Assembly (NCBI GenBank): GCA_963805915.1
Contig: CAWDWD010000018.1
Coordinates: 186,001-250,000, forward strand
Origin: JAEULH01 sp963805915
Lineage (GTDB): Bacteria; Pseudomonadota; Alphaproteobacteria; Rhodospirillales; Defluviicoccaceae
Reading direction: 5' to 3'
Length of the DNA: 64,000 nucleotides
Part shown: positions 19,459 through 28,942 of the stretch, in pieces
Numbering within the stretch: the first letter of the stretch is position 1
Layout: every line of letters starts with the position of its first letter
Program-made: the position numbers and the translations under genes
Notes under the pieces: generated by a model
The model's database searches: none
Told to the model about the DNA's origin: nothing
Seen by the model: only the letters and a program-made list of their open reading frames with translations

Positions 19459-20537
19459 TCAATCCGGAAGGCAAACGCAAGAACCTGGGCCGCGGGCTCT
19501 CGGCTCTGCTCGGCGACGAGGAAAACGACTTCGCCCGGCTCGAGCAGTTGCGCGCGTCGAAGACTGTTTCGGTCGACCAGCTCCGGCCGGGCCGGTTCCA
19601 GCCGCGCCGGCACATGGCCGAGAACGAGCTCGATGAATTGTCGCGCTCCATCGCCGAACGCGGTGTCCTCCAGCCGCTGCTGGTTCGCAGGCATCCCAAC
19701 GAGGACGGCGCCTACGAGATCATCGCCGGCGAGCGGCGCTGGCGGGCGGCGCAGAAGGCCCAGCTCCACGAAGTGCCGGTCATCATCAAGGAGCTGTCCG
19801 ACGGTGAGGCGCTGGAAATCGCCCTGGTCGAGAACCTCCAGCGGGAGGATCTCTCGGCGCTGGAAGAGGCCGAAGGCTACCGCCGGTTAATGGAAGAGTT
19901 TTCACACACGCAAGAGGATCTCGCACGCGGTGTCAGCAAGAGCCGCAGCCATATCGCCAACCTGATGCGTCTGCTTAGCCTCCCTGATCCGGTCAAGACC
20001 CTGCTCGACGAGGGCAAACTGTCGGCGGGCCATGCCCGCGCGCTGCTTGGCTCGGCCGACCCGGAAGCCGCCGCGCTCCTGGTCGTCAAGCGCGGCCTGA
20101 ACGTTCGCCAGACCGAAAGCCTGATCAAGGCCGGGCGATCGGTACCCTTAGTCCGCACGCCCCGCAAGTCCACCGGCAAGGACGCCGACAGCCTCGCGCT
20201 CGAACGCGACCTCGGCAACCTGCTCGGCCTCGCCGTTGAGGTCCGCACCAAGGGCGCCGGCGGCACCTTGACCCTGCATTTCCGTTCGCTCGACCAGCTC
20301 GACGCCCTCATCCACCGCCTTCACTACGGCCCCCGCGGCAAGCGCTCCTACATCGCCCCCAGCGAACCGGGCGTTGACGACATCGCCGAAGACGGCATCG
20401 CCCAAGATGACATCGCCCAAGACGACATCGATGAGACAATCGCGCATATCGCGGACGCCGACCTTGCCGACCAAGAGCACCTTGCCGCCGATGGCGAAGA
20501 CGACGCGGGCGACGAAGACGTGGCGAGGACTCCGTAA
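19455..20537 (+). CDS. parB: Chromosome partitioning protein ParB (Spo0J) with long acidic tail
   Basis: ParB binds parS, forms a CTP-dependent sliding clamp and drives origin segregation. The N-terminal nuclease-like/CTP-binding domain contains GERRWRAAQKA (about residue 95) and ENLQREDLSALEEAEGYRRL; the helix-turn-helix follows around SKSRSHIANLMRLL; a C-terminal dimerisation domain ends near residue 295. At 360 residues it is some 60 residues longer than typical because of a strongly acidic tail rich in Asp, Ile and Ala that is partly encoded by 15-bp tandem repeats (20373-20432). The start overlaps parA. An IS1595 element lies 108 bp downstream. Confidence 0.95.
20373..20432 (+). repeat. 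Four 15-bp in-frame tandem repeats in the parB tail
   Basis: Four successive 15-bp units of the form xxxGAyGrCATCGCC encode VDDIA-EDGIA-QDDIA-QDDID-like pentads. The unit length is a multiple of three, so gain or loss of units would alter tail length without breaking the frame. Confidence 0.75.
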
Positions 20538-20645
20538 ACGAACAGCCTGACCGGCGCCGCCGCGGTGGCGCGCCGTCGCCGAACGAGAACGCGCGAAATC
20601 GGCGCCGATCCTGCGAAATAGGGTAGTGTCTAACATTAAATATTA

Positions 20646-21676
20646 CCTGATTACGCATCTTTCTCAGCCTGCCGGGGCGTGGTACAAATCGGGAACATAT
20701 AAGGAGACAGGCGGGGTTGAGGCATGGCGCGCAATCGTGTTCAGTTTCAGAAGGGGCTCAGCGAGGCGCGGTTCGATGAGCTTTACGGGAGCGAGGATCG
20801 GTGTCGGGAGGTCGTGCTCGGCTGGCGTTGGCCGCAAGGCTTTGTCTGCCCCGGCTGCGGCGGGCGGAATCACTGCGTCATCAAGACCCGTGCCCTCTAC
20901 CAGTGCACGTCCTGCCGCCGGCAGACCTCGCTGATGGCCGGCACGATCTTCGCCTCGACCAAGGTGCCGCTGCGCACTTGGTTTCGCACCATGTACCACC
21001 TGACGCAGAGCAAGGGCGGGATCTCCAGCCTCGAACTCGGCCGTCGCCTCGGTGTGACCCAGAACACCGCCTGGAAGCTCAAACACAAGCTGATGCAGGT
21101 GATGATGGAGCGGGATGCCGGCAAGCGCCTGACCGGTCGGGTCGAAATGGACGACGCCTATCTCGGTGGCGAACGCTCCGGTGGCAAGCGCGGTCGCGGC
21201 GCGCCCGGCAAGACGCCGATCATCGTCGCCGTCGAAACCACGCCCGAGGGCAAGCCGGTGCGCCTGAAGCTGCGCCGGGTCATCGGCTTTCGGCGCAAGG
21301 AGGTCGAAAAACTGGCCCGACGCAGCCTCGATCCCACCAGCACCGTCGTCAGCGACGGCCTCAGCTGCTTCCGCGGTGTCGCGGATGCGGGATGCACGCA
21401 TCAGCCGATCTGCACAGGATCCGGCCGCAAGGCGGTGCTGACACCCGCTTTCAAGTGGGTCAACACGGCGCTCGGCAACATCAAGACCGCCATCACCGGC
21501 ACATACCGCGCCATCCGCCAAAAGCACATCCCCCGCTACCTGGCCGAGTTCGAATACCGCTTCAATCGGCGCTACGATCTCGCCGCCATGATGCCCCGCC
21601 TCGGCTGGGCCGCCGTCCGAACCCCGCCAATGCCATATCGACTCCTCAAACTGGCTGAGGTTCATGCGTAATCAGG
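20646..21676 (+). mobile_element. IS1595-family insertion sequence, copy 1 (complete)
   Basis: A complete 1031-bp element. Its ends are inverted repeats beginning CCTGATTACGCAT (20646 onward and, inverted, ending 21676) and sharing CTCAGCC further in. It is flanked by a perfect 8-bp target duplication AAATATTA at 20638-20645 and 21677-21684, as usual for this family. One transposase gene fills the element. It inserted between parB and the convergent cyclase gene, with the right duplication touching the cyclase stop codon, so neither gene was broken. Confidence 0.95.
20724..21671 (+). CDS. IS1595-family (ISXO2-like) transposase, copy 1
   Basis: A 315-residue transposase. An N-terminal zinc ribbon has two CxxC pairs (FVCPGCGG near residue 45, and QCTSCRRQ), followed by a helix-turn-helix region (GGISSLELGRRLGVTQNTAW) and the ISXO2-like catalytic domain with VEMDDAYLGG (first Asp, about residue 138), VVSDGLSCF (second Asp, about residue 208) and WVNTALGNIKTAI, ending in FEYRFNRR. 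The start is 78 bp from the left end of the element. This copy looks intact and could mobilise the related MITE at 44874-45091. Confidence 0.95.
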   Translation: MARNRVQFQKGLSEARFDELYGSEDRCREVVLGWRWPQGFVCPGCGGRNHCVIKTRALYQCTSCRRQTSLMAGTIFASTKVPLRTWFRTMYHLTQSKGGISSLELGRRLGVTQNTAWKLKHKLMQVMMERDAGKRLTGRVEMDDAYLGGERSGGKRGRGAPGKTPIIVAVETTPEGKPVRLKLRRVIGFRRKEVEKLARRSLDPTSTVVSDGLSCFRGVADAGCTHQPICTGSGRKAVLTPAFKWVNTALGNIKTAITGTYRAIRQKHIPRYLAEFEYRFNRRYDLAAMMPRLGWAAVRTPPMPYRLLKLAEVHA

Positions 21677-21684
21677 AAATATTA

Positions 21685-23022
21685 TTAGCCCACGGGTTCT
21701 GCTTCCGCCACTTCCCCCGTCACCTCGAAAATCTCGACCGGGGCGGTTCGGCCGCGCACGGCGAGCGTGCCCATGGGCCGGCGGGCGAAGCCAGGGCCCG
21801 CCGCGGCGAGTGTGCCTTCGGTCGCAAGAACGTACGTTCCGTGGGATTTGTTCAGCTGCTCCAGCCGGGCGGCGACATTGACCTCGTCGCCGTAGACGGT
21901 GATGACCAGGCGCTCGACCGTCCCGACGGCGCCGGCGACGATCTCTCCGCTGCTGACCCCGCAGCGCGTCGGCAAACGCAGCCCCGGGCCGAATCGCTCG
22001 CGCGCGGCCACATCCTGAATGGCGAGTGCCGTGCGCAGCGCGGCGGCGGCGTGGTTGGCCACGGGAGTCGCGGCGTTAAAGGTGACCAGCACCGCGTCGC
22101 CCTGGAACTGGGTGATGACACCGCCGTTCGCGGCGATGACCGCCGACAGCGCCGCGAAGTATTCGTTCAGCGTGCGCATCAGCACGTCTGGGGCGATTTG
22201 CTCGGACAGCGTCGAGAATCCCTCGATGTCGCAGAACAATACCGACGCGATCCTGACCTCGCCGTCGCCGGGCTGAATGGCGCGGTCGGCGGTGATAATG
22301 TGGCTCGCGATTTCTGGGGCGACGAACCGAGTCAGATCACGCGCCACCGTGGCGTCGGCGACGGCGCGCAGTAAAAGCCGCCGGGCGCGGATCAACGCTA
22401 CCGTCAACACCGCCGTCACCAACAGGATCGAGATGACCTTGTCGATCTCACCGCCGATGAGAATACGGTTGGAGGTGAGATAGGCGACATAGTCGCGGGT
22501 GATCACGCTCATATCCTCGACGGCGGCCCACACCATGATCAGCCACCCGGCCGCGGCGGTGAGCCCGGCGGCGAAGACGTAGCCAGGCTCGAAGCGGAGG
22601 GCGCGCAGGGCGATGAAAATGAAGACGTAGAGCAGGGTTGGCGCCTTAAGCGAGAACGCCGGAGGCTGGCCGTACTGGACATGGAAGCTCCAGATCAACA
22701 CCATCAACAGGCCGACATCAATGACTACCGAGCCGAGCAGAAACCACCGCGGCAGCGGCCAGTTGTAGGCGATCGCGAGGCGTGTTACCGAGAACGCCAG
22801 ATAGGCGGCGAGGACGAACGGCACGGGCGTGAACGGCGTACCAGCGGACGTCTTCGGCGCGATGGCGTAAAGCCCGATGAAGAAGGCGACCAGGACCAGC
22901 TGGGTCCAGCCGATGAGGATTTCGGCGTGCGCCTCCTCGGCCCTGATCTCACTGCGAACGCGCGCGGGCAGCCGGCTCGCGACCGGTGCGCCGAAGACGA
23001 ACGAGGCAAGTCCCTTAGCCAT
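21685..23022 (-). CDS. Adenylate/guanylate cyclase domain protein with membrane N-terminus
   Basis: A 445-residue class III nucleotide cyclase. The first 210 residues hold about six hydrophobic segments, so the catalytic domain is cytoplasmic and membrane-tethered. The cyclase domain (about 235-420) has VLFCDIEGFSTLSEQ with the first metal-binding Asp, the QFQGDAVLVTF segment with the second Asp, and YGDEVNVAARLEQLN with the transition-state Asn and Arg. The position that selects adenine (usually Lys in DKFxGD) is Gln, a form common in this proteobacterial subfamily. Its stop codon abuts the target duplication of IS1595 copy 1. The activating signal is unknown. Confidence 0.9.
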   Translation of the reverse strand: MAKGLASFVFGAPVASRLPARVRSEIRAEEAHAEILIGWTQLVLVAFFIGLYAIAPKTSAGTPFTPVPFVLAAYLAFSVTRLAIAYNWPLPRWFLLGSVVIDVGLLMVLIWSFHVQYGQPPAFSLKAPTLLYVFIFIALRALRFEPGYVFAAGLTAAAGWLIMVWAAVEDMSVITRDYVAYLTSNRILIGGEIDKVISILLVTAVLTVALIRARRLLLRAVADATVARDLTRFVAPEIASHIITADRAIQPGDGEVRIASVLFCDIEGFSTLSEQIAPDVLMRTLNEYFAALSAVIAANGGVITQFQGDAVLVTFNAATPVANHAAAALRTALAIQDVAARERFGPGLRLPTRCGVSSGEIVAGAVGTVERLVITVYGDEVNVAARLEQLNKSHGTYVLATEGTLAAAGPGFARRPMGTLAVRGRTAPVEIFEVTGEVAEAEPVG

Positions 23023-23095
23023 GACGCATACGCGGCTTGCCCTCTAGGCGGACATGGGTCTGGGTCCGGAGTGGCCGCCGGCTCGGTGGGCGTCC

Positions 23096-24052
23096 TCAGG
23101 CCTCGAGGCCAAGCAGGCTTCGCGCGAAGGTCCGCGCCTCGAACGCCCGCATGTCCTCCATCCCTTCGCCGACGCCGATGGCGTAGACCGGCAGGCCGAA
23201 CCTTTCGGCCAATGCGACGACGACGCCGCCCTTGGCCGAACCGTCGACCTTGGTCACGATCAGGCCGGTTACGTTGACCATCTCGCGGAACACCTCGACT
23301 TGGCTGTGAGCGTTCTGGCCGACGGTTGCATCGAGGACCAGGATACAGTCATGCGGCGCGGAGGCGTCGATCTTTTTGAGGACGCGCTCCATCTTTTTGA
23401 GCTCGGCCATCAGGTCGGTCTTGTTGTGCAGCCGCCCGGCCGTGTCGATCAATAGCACGTCGGCGCGCTGCGAGCGGGCCTCGGCGTAGGCGTCGTAAGC
23501 GAGACTCGCGGCGTCTGCGCCGGGCGCGCGAGCGATGACCGAGCACCCGGCGCGCTGGCCCCAGATCTGCAGCTGCTCGATCGCCGCGGCGCGGAAGGTA
23601 TCACCGGCGGCGAGCACAACCTCGAAGCCAACACTGGCGAACAAATGCGCCAGCTTGGCGATCGTCGTTGTCTTGCCGCTACCGTTGACGCCGCACACCA
23701 GGATGACGTGTGGCTTGTGGGCGTCGTGGATGGCGATGGTCCGGGCGACCGGCTCGAGTAGCGTGGCGATCTCGTCGGCAAGGATGCCGCGGATGTCGTC
23801 GGCGGTGAGCTCCTGGTTGAAACGGGTCCTGGCCAGCGTCCTGGTGATTTTCGCCGCGGTGCCGACGCCGAGATCGGCGCCGATCAGCAGATCCTCCAGA
23901 TCCTCAAGCGCCTCGTGGTCGAGCTTGCGCTTGGTGAATAGCCCGGTGATCCCGCCGCTCAGCTTTTCCGACGAACGTCCCAGACCCCGGCGCAGCCGCC
24001 TGAGCCAGCCGCTGCGCTCCGCGTCGGTAACGGTGCCGTCCTGCCCGTTCAT
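23096..24052 (-). CDS. ftsY: Signal recognition particle receptor FtsY
   Basis: FtsY is the SRP receptor GTPase for cotranslational membrane targeting. The 318-residue product has an NG core: N-domain helices (DLEDLLIGADLGVGTAAKI), G1 GVNGSGKTTTIAKLAHL near residue 122, DTFRAAAIEQLQIWG, DTAGRLHNK, TKVDGSAKGG, and a C-terminal end at the LPVYAIGVGEGMEDMRAF region. The acidic A domain is almost absent, as in many alphaproteobacteria; a basic N-terminal patch (WLRRLRRGLGRS) may bind membrane. It overlaps mtaB by 4 bp. Confidence 0.96.
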   Translation of the reverse strand: MNGQDGTVTDAERSGWLRRLRRGLGRSSEKLSGGITGLFTKRKLDHEALEDLEDLLIGADLGVGTAAKITRTLARTRFNQELTADDIRGILADEIATLLEPVARTIAIHDAHKPHVILVCGVNGSGKTTTIAKLAHLFASVGFEVVLAAGDTFRAAAIEQLQIWGQRAGCSVIARAPGADAASLAYDAYAEARSQRADVLLIDTAGRLHNKTDLMAELKKMERVLKKIDASAPHDCILVLDATVGQNAHSQVEVFREMVNVTGLIVTKVDGSAKGGVVVALAERFGLPVYAIGVGEGMEDMRAFEARTFARSLLGLEA

Positions 24053-25347
24053 GCCACGCGCGCTCCCAACAGGTGTTCGGCCGTCGCGCCGGTAATCACG
24101 ACCGTGACGACATCGCCCGGCCGGGCGGAAAAGTCGAGCATGACCGGGGCGAAATCGGCGCCGCGCCCGGTGGTTTCGGTTTCGACGACGACCTCGACGC
24201 GCGCGCCCCGCCGCCTCGCGAAATAGCCGGCCTTGGCCTCATCACCGGCGCGGCGAAGGAGCGCGGCGCGCTCGCGGCGGATAGGGCCCGGCACCTGCGG
24301 CATCCGCGCCGCCGGGGTATCCGGCCGCGGCGAATAGGGGAAAACGTGGAGGTAGGTCAGCCCTAGATCCTCGATCGCCGCAAGGGTGTTGGCGAACATC
24401 GCCTCGTTCTCGGTCGGAAAGCCGGCGATGATGTCGGCGCCGAAGACAATGTCGGGCCGCGATCGGCGGAACGCGGCGACGACCTCGGCTGCCTGAGCGC
24501 GCGAGTGGCGCCGCTTCATCCGCTTCAAGATCAGATCGTCGGCGGCTTGGAGGCTCAAGTGGACATGGGGCATCAGCCGAGGCTCTTCGGCCATGGCGCG
24601 CAAGAGCTCGGGATCGATGGCCGCCGGGTCGAGCGACGACAGCCGCAGCCGGCGCAACCCGCCGACCAGGGCGAGCAACCGGCGCACGAGCCCGCCGAGG
24701 CTGGGGCGGCCGGGCAGATCGGCGCCGTACGAACAGATGTCGACCCCGGTGAGCACGATCTCGGCGAAGCCTTCCGCGACCAGCAGCCGGACCTGATCGA
24801 CGATCCGGCCCAAGGCCACGCTGCGGTTAGGGCCGCGGGCGAACGGGATGGCGCAGAAGGTGCAGCGATGATCGCAGCCCTGCTGGATTTGGACCATCGC
24901 CCGGCTGCGCCCCTCAAAGCCCTTGACCAGATGGCCCATGAGAGGGCCCGCGGTCTCGCGCGCGGACTTGATGTCGGAGACGACGATCCGCTCTTCTAGC
25001 CCATCTGCCCTCTCGTTCTCGACATAGTACTGCCGGTCGAGCTTTTCGGCGTTGCCGAGCACCCGGTCGACCTCGGGCATCGCCGCGAACGCCTCGGGAG
25101 CGAGCTGGGCGGCGCAGCCGGTGACGATGATCGTGCTCGCCGGCCGATCTCGGCGCAACCGGCGGATGGTCTGGCGAGCCTGGCGGACGGCCTCGCCTGT
25201 TACCGCGCAGGTGTTGATGATGACCGCGTCGCCTGCCTCCGCGGCTCCCGCCTCGCGGCGGATGATCTCGGATTCAAACGCATTCAGGCGGCAGCCGAGG
25301 GTGACGACGTGCGGTTCGCAAGATGGCTCTACGCGCGGTTCTGTCAT
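24049..25347 (-). CDS. mtaB: tRNA t6A37 methylthiotransferase MtaB
   Basis: A radical-SAM methylthiotransferase converting t6A37 to ms2t6A37 in tRNAs reading ANN codons. The N-terminal UPF0004 domain has cysteines in VTLGCRLNAFESE and IINTCAVTGEA; the radical-SAM motif is QQGCDHRCTFCAIPFARGPN (CxxxCxxC, about residue 155); a C-terminal TRAM-like domain ends the 432-residue protein. The variant cysteines place it in the MtaB group and not MiaB or RimO. It lies between dapF and ftsY with a 4-bp overlap with ftsY. Confidence 0.94.
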   Translation of the reverse strand: MTEPRVEPSCEPHVVTLGCRLNAFESEIIRREAGAAEAGDAVIINTCAVTGEAVRQARQTIRRLRRDRPASTIIVTGCAAQLAPEAFAAMPEVDRVLGNAEKLDRQYYVENERADGLEERIVVSDIKSARETAGPLMGHLVKGFEGRSRAMVQIQQGCDHRCTFCAIPFARGPNRSVALGRIVDQVRLLVAEGFAEIVLTGVDICSYGADLPGRPSLGGLVRRLLALVGGLRRLRLSSLDPAAIDPELLRAMAEEPRLMPHVHLSLQAADDLILKRMKRRHSRAQAAEVVAAFRRSRPDIVFGADIIAGFPTENEAMFANTLAAIEDLGLTYLHVFPYSPRPDTPAARMPQVPGPIRRERAALLRRAGDEAKAGYFARRRGARVEVVVETETTGRGADFAPVMLDFSARPGDVVTVVITGATAEHLLGARVA

Positions 25348-25358
25348 GGCGGGTCGAT

Positions 25359-26192
25359 CTAATCCAGCAGCTCGTGGTCAAGGATCCCGCTGAAGCTAAC
25401 CGAGACTGGCCCGGTCATCAGGACATGGTCGTCCTTCAGCCACTCGATCCACAGGCTGCCGCCATCGAGCACGATCTCGGCGGCCCGCCCGGTCAGGCCG
25501 CGGCGGCCGGCGGCGACGAGGGCGGCGCAGGCGCCGGTGCCGCAGGCTCGGGTCACGCCGGCGCCGCGTTCCCAGACGCGCAGGCGAATCCGGCCGGGGC
25601 CAAGGACTTGGGCGGCGCCAACATTGGTGCGCTCGGGAAACAGCGCATCACGCTCGATGATCGGGCCGAACACGTCGAGCGCCACGGCGTCCGCGTCGTC
25701 GACGAAGAACACCGCATGCGGGTTGCCGACGTTAACCGCAACCGGATCGCGCAGTGGGCCGGCGGCGATGCCGAGATGCAAGGTGTCGGCGGGATTGGCC
25801 AGCGGAATGTCACGCCAGTCGAAGCTGACCCGGCCCATATCAACGCCGATCAAGCCGTTGCCCTTGGCCTCGGCATCGAGCAGCCCGGCCCTCGTCTCAA
25901 TAATGGCGTGGTCGGTGTTGTTCTCGCCCATCAGCATCGCCGCGACGCAGCGCGACGCATTGCCGCAGGCCGCGACCTCGCCGCCGTCGGCGTTGAAGAT
26001 TTGCATAAAGGCATCGGCGAGCCCGGCCGCCGCCGGCTCGATGACGATCAGCTGGTCGCAGCCGACCCCGGTCCGCCGCTCGGCGATGGCGCGCGCGCGC
26101 GCCGCATCGAGGCGGTAGGGATTGTTGCGGACATCGATAACGACAAAGTCATTGCCGAGTCCGTGCATCTTGACGAACGGAAGCTCTTCCAT
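25359..26192 (-). CDS. dapF: Diaminopimelate epimerase
   Basis: DapF interconverts LL- and meso-diaminopimelate for lysine and peptidoglycan synthesis. The 277-residue product has the N-terminal MHGLGNDFVVID, and the two catalytic cysteines in EVAACGNASRCVA (about residue 75) and VTRACGTGACAALVA (about residue 220). Length is normal. It is the first gene of the leftward dapF-mtaB-ftsY operon (12-bp and overlapping spacings). Confidence 0.96.
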   Translation of the reverse strand: MEELPFVKMHGLGNDFVVIDVRNNPYRLDAARARAIAERRTGVGCDQLIVIEPAAAGLADAFMQIFNADGGEVAACGNASRCVAAMLMGENNTDHAIIETRAGLLDAEAKGNGLIGVDMGRVSFDWRDIPLANPADTLHLGIAAGPLRDPVAVNVGNPHAVFFVDDADAVALDVFGPIIERDALFPERTNVGAAQVLGPGRIRLRVWERGAGVTRACGTGACAALVAAGRRGLTGRAAEIVLDGGSLWIEWLKDDHVLMTGPVSVSFSGILDHELLD

Positions 26193-26307
26193 GGCCTGCT
26201 TAATATGGCCCGCGACCCCCTTGAGTTTATTGCCGAGGCGCTGAAAGCCAGCATTTAGCCGTTCCGCGAGTTACGGCAGCGGTTGGACGAAAGCCATCCC
26301 CACCCTT

Positions 26308-26898
26308 CTAGATGATCGTGCAGGCGTCGTCGAACGACAGCCGCGGTCCGCGCGGATATAGCTTGCTTGCATCGCCGTAGCCGAGGCTGCACAGGAAGTT
26401 CGATCTGATGGTCGTGCCGGCGAAGAACTTGGCGTCGACCTCGGCGTTGTCGAAGCCGGACATGGGGCCGCAATCAAGGCCGACGGCGCGCGCGGCGAAG
26501 ATGAGATAGGCGCCCTGGAGGCTCCCGTTGCGCATGGCGGTGGTCTCGATCAGGCTTTCGTTGCCGACGAACCAGGACTTCGCATCGGCGTGGGGAAAGA
26601 GTTCTGGCAACCGCTCGTAGAAGGTCATGTCGTAGCCAATGATCGCGGTCGCGGGCGCGGCCATCGTTTTCTCGACATTACCCGCCAACAGGCACGGCTT
26701 GAGCCGCCCCTTGGCCTCGGCGGTGGTCACAAAGGCAATACGCGCCGGGGAGCAGTTGGCGCTGGTCGGTCCCATCCGGGCGAGGTCCCATACCTGCCGA
26801 AGCAGCGCCTCTGGCACCGGGCGGGCGAGCCAGCCGTTATGAGTACGGGCTTCGCGGAATAACGTATCGAGCGCCCCGTCGTCGATCGGATCATGCAT
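26308..26898 (-). CDS. Nitroreductase-family protein, RutE/malonic semialdehyde reductase type
   Basis: A 196-residue FMN-dependent nitroreductase-fold protein. The sequence follows the RutE/HadB subfamily: WDLARMGPTSANCSPARIAFV near residue 38 (FMN contacts), KTMAAPATAIIGYD, and the C-terminal NFLCSLGYGD. RutE reduces malonic semialdehyde from uracil catabolism, but no other rut genes are present, so the substrate here is uncertain. It stands alone between dapF and nfuA, with the 115 bp before dapF containing no gene. Confidence 0.82.
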   Translation of the reverse strand: MHDPIDDGALDTLFREARTHNGWLARPVPEALLRQVWDLARMGPTSANCSPARIAFVTTAEAKGRLKPCLLAGNVEKTMAAPATAIIGYDMTFYERLPELFPHADAKSWFVGNESLIETTAMRNGSLQGAYLIFAARAVGLDCGPMSGFDNAEVDAKFFAGTTIRSNFLCSLGYGDASKLYPRGPRLSFDDACTII

Positions 26899-26938
26899 CG
26901 CCCGTGAAACCCATCAGGCCTAATTCTAATAGTCGGGC

Positions 26939-27490
26939 CTAATAGTCGACCGGCCGGACCTCGAGAACTTCCGGGACGTAGTAGCGCAGCATGTTCTCGA
27001 TGCCATGCTTCAGGGTCGCCGTCGAGCTGGGGCAGCCCGAGCACGATCCCTGCATGTGCAGGTAGACGATGCCATCTTCAAAGCTGCGAAAAACGATGTC
27101 GCCGCCATCTTGGGCAACGGCGGGACGCACACGGGTTTCGATCAGCTCCTTGATCTGCGTCGATATCTCGTCGTCGGCGCCATCACCGAACCCACCGGCG
27201 TCGGCGTCGGCCATCACCGCCTCGCCGGAGGTGAAGTGCTCCATGATCGCGCTCAGGATCAGCGGCTTCATCACCGCCCAGTCGCGGGTGCTCATCTTGG
27301 TCACGGTCACGAAGTCGCCGCCGAGGAATACGCCGGAGACGCCATCGAGCTCGAACAAACGCAGCGCCAGTGGCGAATGGGTCGCCTCTTCGGGACTGGT
27401 GAAGTTGGCTGTTCCGCTCTCGACCACGGTCCGGCCGGGGAGAAACTTCATCGTCGCCGGGTTCGGCGTGGCTTCGGTTTGGATAAACAT
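26939..27490 (-). CDS. NfuA-type iron-sulfur carrier (NifU C-terminal domain)
   Basis: A 183-residue Fe-S cluster carrier. The N-terminal Nfu_N domain begins MFIQTEATPNPATMKFLPG, typical of alphaproteobacterial and mitochondrial NFU1. The C-terminal NifU domain has the cluster-binding CxxC in MQGSCSGCPSSTATLKHGIE near residue 150. It likely passes [4Fe-4S] clusters to enzymes such as the methylthiotransferases. It follows trpS on the same strand after 85 bp. Confidence 0.93.
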   Translation of the reverse strand: MFIQTEATPNPATMKFLPGRTVVESGTANFTSPEEATHSPLALRLFELDGVSGVFLGGDFVTVTKMSTRDWAVMKPLILSAIMEHFTSGEAVMADADAGGFGDGADDEISTQIKELIETRVRPAVAQDGGDIVFRSFEDGIVYLHMQGSCSGCPSSTATLKHGIENMLRYYVPEVLEVRPVDY

Positions 27491-27575
27491 GGCGGTTGTC
27501 CGTTCACTTTCAGGAAATGCTTCGCCGATACAATACGAAAGTGGGCGGCGGCCGAGTCTTTATCAAGCCTGCCCG

Positions 27576-28589
27576 TCAAGCCGACCGGGATCCGGGCTCT
27601 AGGAAGCCGACGGCGGCGTAGACCTTGCGCATGACAGGAGCCGCCAGGGCTCTCGCCCGTTCGGCCCCATCGGCCAGGACCGCGTCGATATATCCGGGAT
27701 CGCCGCGCAGGCGCGCCATTTCGGCGGCGATCGGGCCGAGCTTGGCCACCGCCAGGTCGGCCAGTTCCGACTTGAACGCCGAGAACGGCCGCTCGCCGAA
27801 GGCCGCACAAACCGCGTCGAGGTCGCTGTCGGCGAGGGCCGCGTAGATCCCAAGCAGGTTCGCCGCTTCCGGCCGCTCGGCCAATCCGTCGGGCGTCGGC
27901 GGCAACGGTGCCGGATCGGTTTTCGCCTTGCGAATCTTGAGCGCGATCGCGTCGGCGTCGTCGGTGAGATTGATCCGCGAGTACTCGGACGGGTCCGACT
28001 TGCTCATCTTCTTGGTCCCGTCGCGCAAGGACATCACCCGCGTCGCCGGCCCGAAGATCAGTGGCTCGACCACCGGAAACAGCGCGATACCGTAATCGTT
28101 GTTGAACTTCTGGGCGATGTCGCGGGCAAGCTCCAGGTGCTGCTTCTGGTCTTCGCCGACCGGCACATGGGTTGCCCGATAGGCGAGAATGTCCGCCGCC
28201 ATCAGGTTGGGATAGGCAAACAGGCCGACCGAGGCGTTCTCTCGGCTCTTGCCGGCCTTCTCCTTGAACTGTGTCATCCGGTTGAGCCAGCCGAGGCGGG
28301 CAACGCAGTTGAAGATCCAGGCGAGCTGAGCGTGGGCGGCGACCTGGCTCTGGTTGAACAGGATGTTGGCGCGCGGATCGACGCCCGCGGCCAACATCGC
28401 CGCGGCCGCCTCGCGGGTATTGGCGACGAGCGACGCCGGCTCCTGCCACACGGTGATGGCGTGCATGTCGACGACGCAGTACAGGCACTCGTACTCGCCC
28501 TGAAGACGAACCCAGTTGCGCAGCGCGCCGAGGTAGTTGCCGAGGTGCAGGTTACCCGTCGGCTGAATGCCCGAGAAAATCCGGCTCAT
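27576..28589 (-). CDS. trpS: Tryptophanyl-tRNA synthetase
   Basis: Class I aminoacyl-tRNA synthetase charging tRNA-Trp. From ATG 28589 the protein is 337 residues and starts MSRIFSGIQPTGNLHLGNYL, including the HIGH-equivalent HLGN. The KMSKS motif is present as TKKMSKSDPSEY near residue 195. The open frame continues upstream to 29201 inside the IS1634-like transposase region, but those residues have no relation to TrpS. In related genomes murJ is next upstream; here 4.7 kb of mobile DNA and a toxin gene separate them. Confidence 0.96.
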   Translation of the reverse strand: MSRIFSGIQPTGNLHLGNYLGALRNWVRLQGEYECLYCVVDMHAITVWQEPASLVANTREAAAAMLAAGVDPRANILFNQSQVAAHAQLAWIFNCVARLGWLNRMTQFKEKAGKSRENASVGLFAYPNLMAADILAYRATHVPVGEDQKQHLELARDIAQKFNNDYGIALFPVVEPLIFGPATRVMSLRDGTKKMSKSDPSEYSRINLTDDADAIALKIRKAKTDPAPLPPTPDGLAERPEAANLLGIYAALADSDLDAVCAAFGERPFSAFKSELADLAVAKLGPIAAEMARLRGDPGYIDAVLADGAERARALAAPVMRKVYAAVGFLEPGSRSA

Positions 28590-28942
28590 GTGCGGTTGAG
28601 GTAATCCATTGGAAGGTCGGGAGGGTTTATGGACGCGGGATGGGAGGCGGTCAAGCCGCGTCCGAGACTGGCAATGGCAGTTTAGCATCGCGATCGCGGC
28701 TTTTCCTACGGGCCGCGCTTTACTGGAGCAGGCGCCAGCGCATCTATCCTGGGCATCGCGCAAGCTTGACTCAACTTGAACAGTTTTGGCGGCGTTTCCG
28801 TGGTGGGAATGGCGGATTTCCGCGGTTTTCGAGGGGCTCAGACCGGAAATTGGCCATAAATGTAGTGCCACGGTAATGGCATAATACGCGTTGACAGCGC
28901 TGGCCCAGTAATGCATCTGAGTAGTGCATTCTGTGAGGCCGC
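28590..28942. other. Intergenic region upstream of the IS1634-like transposase
   Basis: This 353-bp gap contains no gene I can support. It must hold the trpS promoter and the left end of the IS1634-like element. A 9-mer ATGGCGGAT-type match (TGGCGGATT at 28810-28818) recurs inverted at 30703-30711 near the end of the transposase gene and may be part of imperfect terminal repeats. A decamer GTAGTGCCAC at 28862-28871 recurs in direct orientation at 30676-30685. Confidence 0.4.

Noticed and set aside
22100..22200. Cyclase judged inactive because the adenine-selecting Lys is Gln
   Set aside because: The QFQGDA form is common in this proteobacterial subfamily, and metal-binding and transition-state residues are present.
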